From an uncultured Pyrinomonas sp. (GTDB lineage Bacteria; Acidobacteriota; Blastocatellia; Pyrinomonadales; Pyrinomonadaceae): a stretch of 7,513 nucleotides of DNA. The notes beneath the pieces were generated by a model. The model was not told where the DNA came from, did no database searches, and saw only the letters and a program-made list of their open reading frames with translations. Position 1 is the stretch's first letter, and each line of letters starts with the position of its first letter. The stretch covers positions 1 through 7,513 of the forward strand of contig CAKZOF010000675.1 in NCBI GenBank assembly GCA_937135995.1, written 5' to 3'. Positions 5,574 to 7,513 of the stretch are shown in pieces. The position numbers and the translations under genes are program-made.

Positions 5574-6026
5574 ATGAACGCTGCCCACTGGCATTTGCTG
5601 CTCAACCATGTCCCCGTCCTCGGCATACTCTTCTCGGCGCTCCTGTTGGCCGTCGCTATCTGGTTGAAGAACGCGCAGTTTCAGAGAGTCTCTCTGGTCT
5701 TTCTGCTCTGCTGCGCGCTGGCGAGCGTCCCTGTTTATCTGACCGGAGAAGCCGCCGAAGGGATCGTGGAGAAGCTTCCCGAAGCATCGGAAGAGATCAT
5801 CGAGGCCCACGAAAGGATGGGGACGACGACGTTGATCGTCATGCAACTTCTCGCGTTGGCGTCCGCCGTCGTGCTCTTCGCGTGGCGCAAAGCGGCCGAA
5901 CCATCACGCCGCGCGGTGTTTGCTGTTCTGCTGTTTGCGTTGCTCTCCGCCGCGCTCGCCGGCTACACGGCCAATCTCGGCGGGCAGGTACGCCATTCGG
6001 AAATTCGTCCGAGTTCGGCGCGCTAG
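5574..6026 (+). CDS. Four-helix membrane protein with His-rich N-terminus (DUF2231-like)
   Basis: This 150-residue membrane protein has four predicted helices, about residues 8-31, 38-57, 83-103 and 112-133. The N-terminal HWHLLLNHVPVLG carries three histidines (5, 7, 12) at the start of the first helix, recalling the HPxLVHFP pattern of DUF2231 proteins. Between helices 2 and 3 is a conserved-looking acidic loop (LTGEAAEGIVEKLPEASEE) with His79 after it, and the tail has GGQVRHSEI. I recognise this arrangement from uncharacterised membrane proteins in several phyla; heme or metal binding through the histidines is a guess. AAGGAG eight bases before the ATG firmly sets the start. It follows the alcohol dehydrogenase after 176 bases, and a -10-like TATGCT lies at 5523-5528 without a well-placed -35, so it probably has its own promoter. 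It is convergent with metK. Confidence 0.8.
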   Translation: MNAAHWHLLLNHVPVLGILFSALLLAVAIWLKNAQFQRVSLVFLLCCALASVPVYLTGEAAEGIVEKLPEASEEIIEAHERMGTTTLIVMQLLALASAVVLFAWRKAAEPSRRAVFAVLLFALLSAALAGYTANLGGQVRHSEIRPSSAR

Positions 6027-6070
6027 GTGGGGCCGCGCGCGCCGAGTCGAGATACCGGCCGCAACCGGCA

Positions 6071-6088
6071 GGGAGAAGCCTTCTCGCC
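6071..6088. terminator. Possible bidirectional hairpin between converging genes
   Basis: GAGAA (6073-6077) pairs with TTCTC (6081-6085) around GCC, and two more G-C pairs form across one bulged base. It sits in the 87-base gap between the membrane protein gene and the metK stop codon. No T tract is present, so strength is doubtful. Confidence 0.28.
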
Positions 6089-6113
6089 CGCGCGGGGCGA
6101 GCAAAACCGGCGA

Positions 6114-7223
6114 TCACTCTTCCCACGGGAGCCAAGGTTTGCCGAAGTGGCCGTAGTTGGTCGTTTGACGGTAGATCGGGCGCAGCAGATCGAGCCGCTC
6201 GATGATCGCGGCAGGACGAAAGTCGAAGCGCGCAACAAATTCCGCAGCCGCTTCCTCGTCGCCTGAGCCGAAGGTTTCGACCTTGACTGAGACGGGACGC
6301 GCGACGCCAATCATGTACGCCACTTGAATTTCAGCCCTTCTCGCCAATCCCTGCTTGATCAGTTGGCGTGCAAGCCAGCGGCAGAAGTAAGCTCCGCTCC
6401 GGTCCACCTTGGACGGATCTTTGCCGGAGAAGGCTCCGCCCCCGTGCCGCCCCATGCCGCCGTAGGTATCGACGATGATCTTGCGCCCCGTCACGCCGCA
6501 ATCAACCGCCGGTCCGCCTTGCACGAAGCTGCCGGTCGGATTGACGTTGAATCTGATGCGCGCGTGAAACCAGTCGCCGAGCGCGCGCGGCGCAAGATCG
6601 GTAGCGACGTAGTGGCGTATTTCGTCCTGCGCCACCTGCGCAGCGTGCTGCGTCGAGACAACCACATCTGTCACCTCTTTCGGCTCCGCGGCTTCGTAAA
6701 GCACCGTAACCTGCGTCTTGCCGTCGGGGCGTAACCATGCGGGACGCCCCCGATGTCGATCCTCGGCCAGCGTGCGCGCCAGTTTGTGCGCGAGCATGAT
6801 CGGCAGCGGCATCAGTTCCGGCGTTTCATCCGTGGCGTAGCCGAACATGATGCCTTGATCGCCAGCCCCTTGCTCGCCGACCAGATTTTTCTGTGGATCG
6901 ACGCCTTGATCTATCTCCGTCGCTTGCTTGCTGATCAACTGCAACACGCGCAGTCCTGCGGCGTTGAACGGCTCGCTCTCGTCCGTGTAGCCGATGTCGC
7001 TGACGGCGCGGCGCACGATCGCTTCGTGATCAACTTCGCCCGCCGAGCTGATCTCGCCGGCGAGCACCACCGTGCCGCCTTTGCACAACGTCTCGCAAGC
7101 GACACGGCTTCGCGGATCCTGCTCTAGGTAGGCATCGAGAATCGAATCCGAAACGTAGTCGCAAACCTTGTCGGGATGTCCCTCGGCGACCGATTCGGAA
7201 GTGAACAGCCAAGCTCTCTTCAT
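6114..7223 (-). CDS. metK: S-adenosylmethionine synthetase MetK
   Basis: This 369-residue cytoplasmic enzyme makes S-adenosylmethionine from methionine and ATP, the cell's main methyl donor. All signatures are present: SVAEGHPDK with catalytic His16 (11-19), GAGDQGIMFGYA (119-130), DGKTQVT (167-173), NPTGSFVQGGPAVDCG with catalytic Asp241, TGRKIIVDTYGG (245-256) and GGGAFSGKDPSKVDRS (261-276). It ends FGKPWLPWEE and so lacks the last fifteen or so residues of the 384-residue E. coli enzyme, which lie outside the active site. Val240 sits directly before the catalytic Asp, where Gly or Ala is usual. The ATG at 7223 is preceded by GAGGG five bases away; an upstream extension to 7361 has no family match. 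No SAM riboswitch is recognisable in the leader. Confidence 0.97.
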   Translation of the reverse strand: MKRAWLFTSESVAEGHPDKVCDYVSDSILDAYLEQDPRSRVACETLCKGGTVVLAGEISSAGEVDHEAIVRRAVSDIGYTDESEPFNAAGLRVLQLISKQATEIDQGVDPQKNLVGEQGAGDQGIMFGYATDETPELMPLPIMLAHKLARTLAEDRHRGRPAWLRPDGKTQVTVLYEAAEPKEVTDVVVSTQHAAQVAQDEIRHYVATDLAPRALGDWFHARIRFNVNPTGSFVQGGPAVDCGVTGRKIIVDTYGGMGRHGGGAFSGKDPSKVDRSGAYFCRWLARQLIKQGLARRAEIQVAYMIGVARPVSVKVETFGSGDEEAAAEFVARFDFRPAAIIERLDLLRPIYRQTTNYGHFGKPWLPWEE

Positions 7224-7264
7224 GACCACCCTCGGTCTTGTCGAAGCTTCAGGTTCGAACGCGA

Positions 7265-7294
7265 ATGATAGATCAACATCGAAGCCGGAGAAAA
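7265..7294 (-). promoter_or_regulatory. metK: Possible metK promoter
   Basis: On the minus strand a good -10 box TATCAT (7265-7270, 5 of 6) lies 18 bases after a poor -35, TTTTCT (7289-7294, 3 of 6). The transcript would start near 7258 with a leader of about 35 bases, too short for any known SAM riboswitch. Confidence 0.35.
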
Positions 7295-7299
7295 TCCCG

Positions 7300-7319
7300 C
7301 ACCGCAAAGACGCAGAAGG
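7300..7319. repeat. Fragment resembling a widespread intergenic repeat
   Basis: The plus strand CACCGCAAAGACGCAGAAGG, or CTGCGTCTTTGCGGTG on the other strand, resembles a short repeat that I recall scattered between genes in many GC-rich and cyanobacterial genomes. Only one copy is in this window, so the dispersed nature cannot be shown here. It lies just upstream of the possible metK promoter. Confidence 0.3.
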
Positions 7320-7367
7320 ATCAGCGCGCGTCGGGCGAAGCCGCGTCTCGGATGGCCCCATCGAGCG

Positions 7368-7513
7368 TCAGCGCCGAGGCCTCGCCCTCTGCAACGCCTC
7401 GACTCGCGCCCTGATCATCTGTTGCGTCTGTTGCGCCTCTTCCCGATCCTTGTAGCGACGGCGCGGCCAGAAGAAACCGCGCAAGCCATCACCGCGCCGT
7501 CGCGGCACGAGAT
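7368..7513 (-). CDS. Possible C-terminal tail of an unidentified protein, cut by window edge
   Basis: From the right edge, one minus-strand frame stays open for 47 residues and ends at a TGA (7368-7370). The peptide is very basic and hydrophilic, with FFWPRRRYKDREEAQQTQQ followed by a helical-looking MIRARVEALQRARPRR. The other two frames on this strand stop earlier. The composition looks like a charged C-terminal tail, but it belongs to no family I recognise and could be chance. If real, it lies 144 bases upstream of metK on the same strand. Confidence 0.4.
   Translation of the reverse strand, partial: LVPRRRGDGLRGFFWPRRRYKDREEAQQTQQMIRARVEALQRARPRR

Noticed and set aside
7224..7361. N-terminal extension of MetK
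   Set aside because: The added residues have no homology to MetK, and GAGGG fits the ATG at 7223.
7224..7367. SAM riboswitch ahead of metK
   Set aside because: I looked for a SAM or SAH riboswitch fold in the minus-strand leader and found no matching core; the probable promoter leaves only about 35 bases of leader.
1..7513. Mobile element, CRISPR array, tRNA or rRNA
   Set aside because: No transposase or integrase motif, no regularly spaced repeats, and no cloverleaf or rRNA sequence could be recognised on either strand.

Overview
The window comes from a GC-rich bacterium with compact, mostly housekeeping gene content. Codons end mainly in G or C, and Shine-Dalgarno sites precede several genes. 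The mix (DUF1844 protein beside a PhnP-like metallo-hydrolase, MazG, DUF3565, DUF4149, a Crp/Fnr regulator with a zinc alcohol dehydrogenase, MetK) would fit an Acidobacteriota-type genome. That assignment is a low-confidence guess, because no rRNA or other phylogenetic marker is present. There is no CRISPR array, insertion sequence, phage gene, tRNA or rRNA that I can see.

Layout, left to right. (1) Bases 1-826, minus strand: the N-terminal part of an MBL-fold metallo-hydrolase (cut by the window edge) lies 36 bases downstream of a DUF1844 gene. (2) Bases 827-1063: a divergent intergenic region with a 16-base perfect palindrome. It also holds a mazG promoter whose -10 box ends only 8 bases before the mazG ATG, so the mazG mRNA may be leaderless. 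(3) mazG, 1064-1882, plus strand. (4) Bases 1883-2034: a convergent gap with two diverged copies of a hairpin repeat 75 bases apart. (5) Bases 2035-2808, minus strand: a four-helix membrane protein (DUF4149 type) followed by a small Cys/His protein (DUF3565). (6) Bases 2809-3116: no gene supported; a probable promoter and a 19-base palindrome. (7) A small cupin gene (minus strand) faces a Crp/Fnr regulator gene (plus strand). Between them lies a near-consensus CRP-type operator. The regulator is followed by a zinc alcohol dehydrogenase gene. (8) A four-helix membrane protein with a His-rich N-terminus. (9) metK on the minus strand, with the C-terminal tail of a possible further gene at the right edge.

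The best-connected story is the cupin / Crp-family / alcohol dehydrogenase block. The regulator keeps the Arg-Glu...Arg recognition-helix residues used by E. coli CRP to read TGTGA half-sites, and a 9-of-10 match to TGTGA-N6-TCACA lies in its own divergent promoter region. Its effector pocket lacks the Arg that binds cAMP phosphate, so autoregulation by a CRP-like DNA specificity with a different signal is plausible. I did not find evidence of a wholly new biological system; the most unusual items are the operator, the hairpin repeats and palindromes, and the possibly leaderless mazG.
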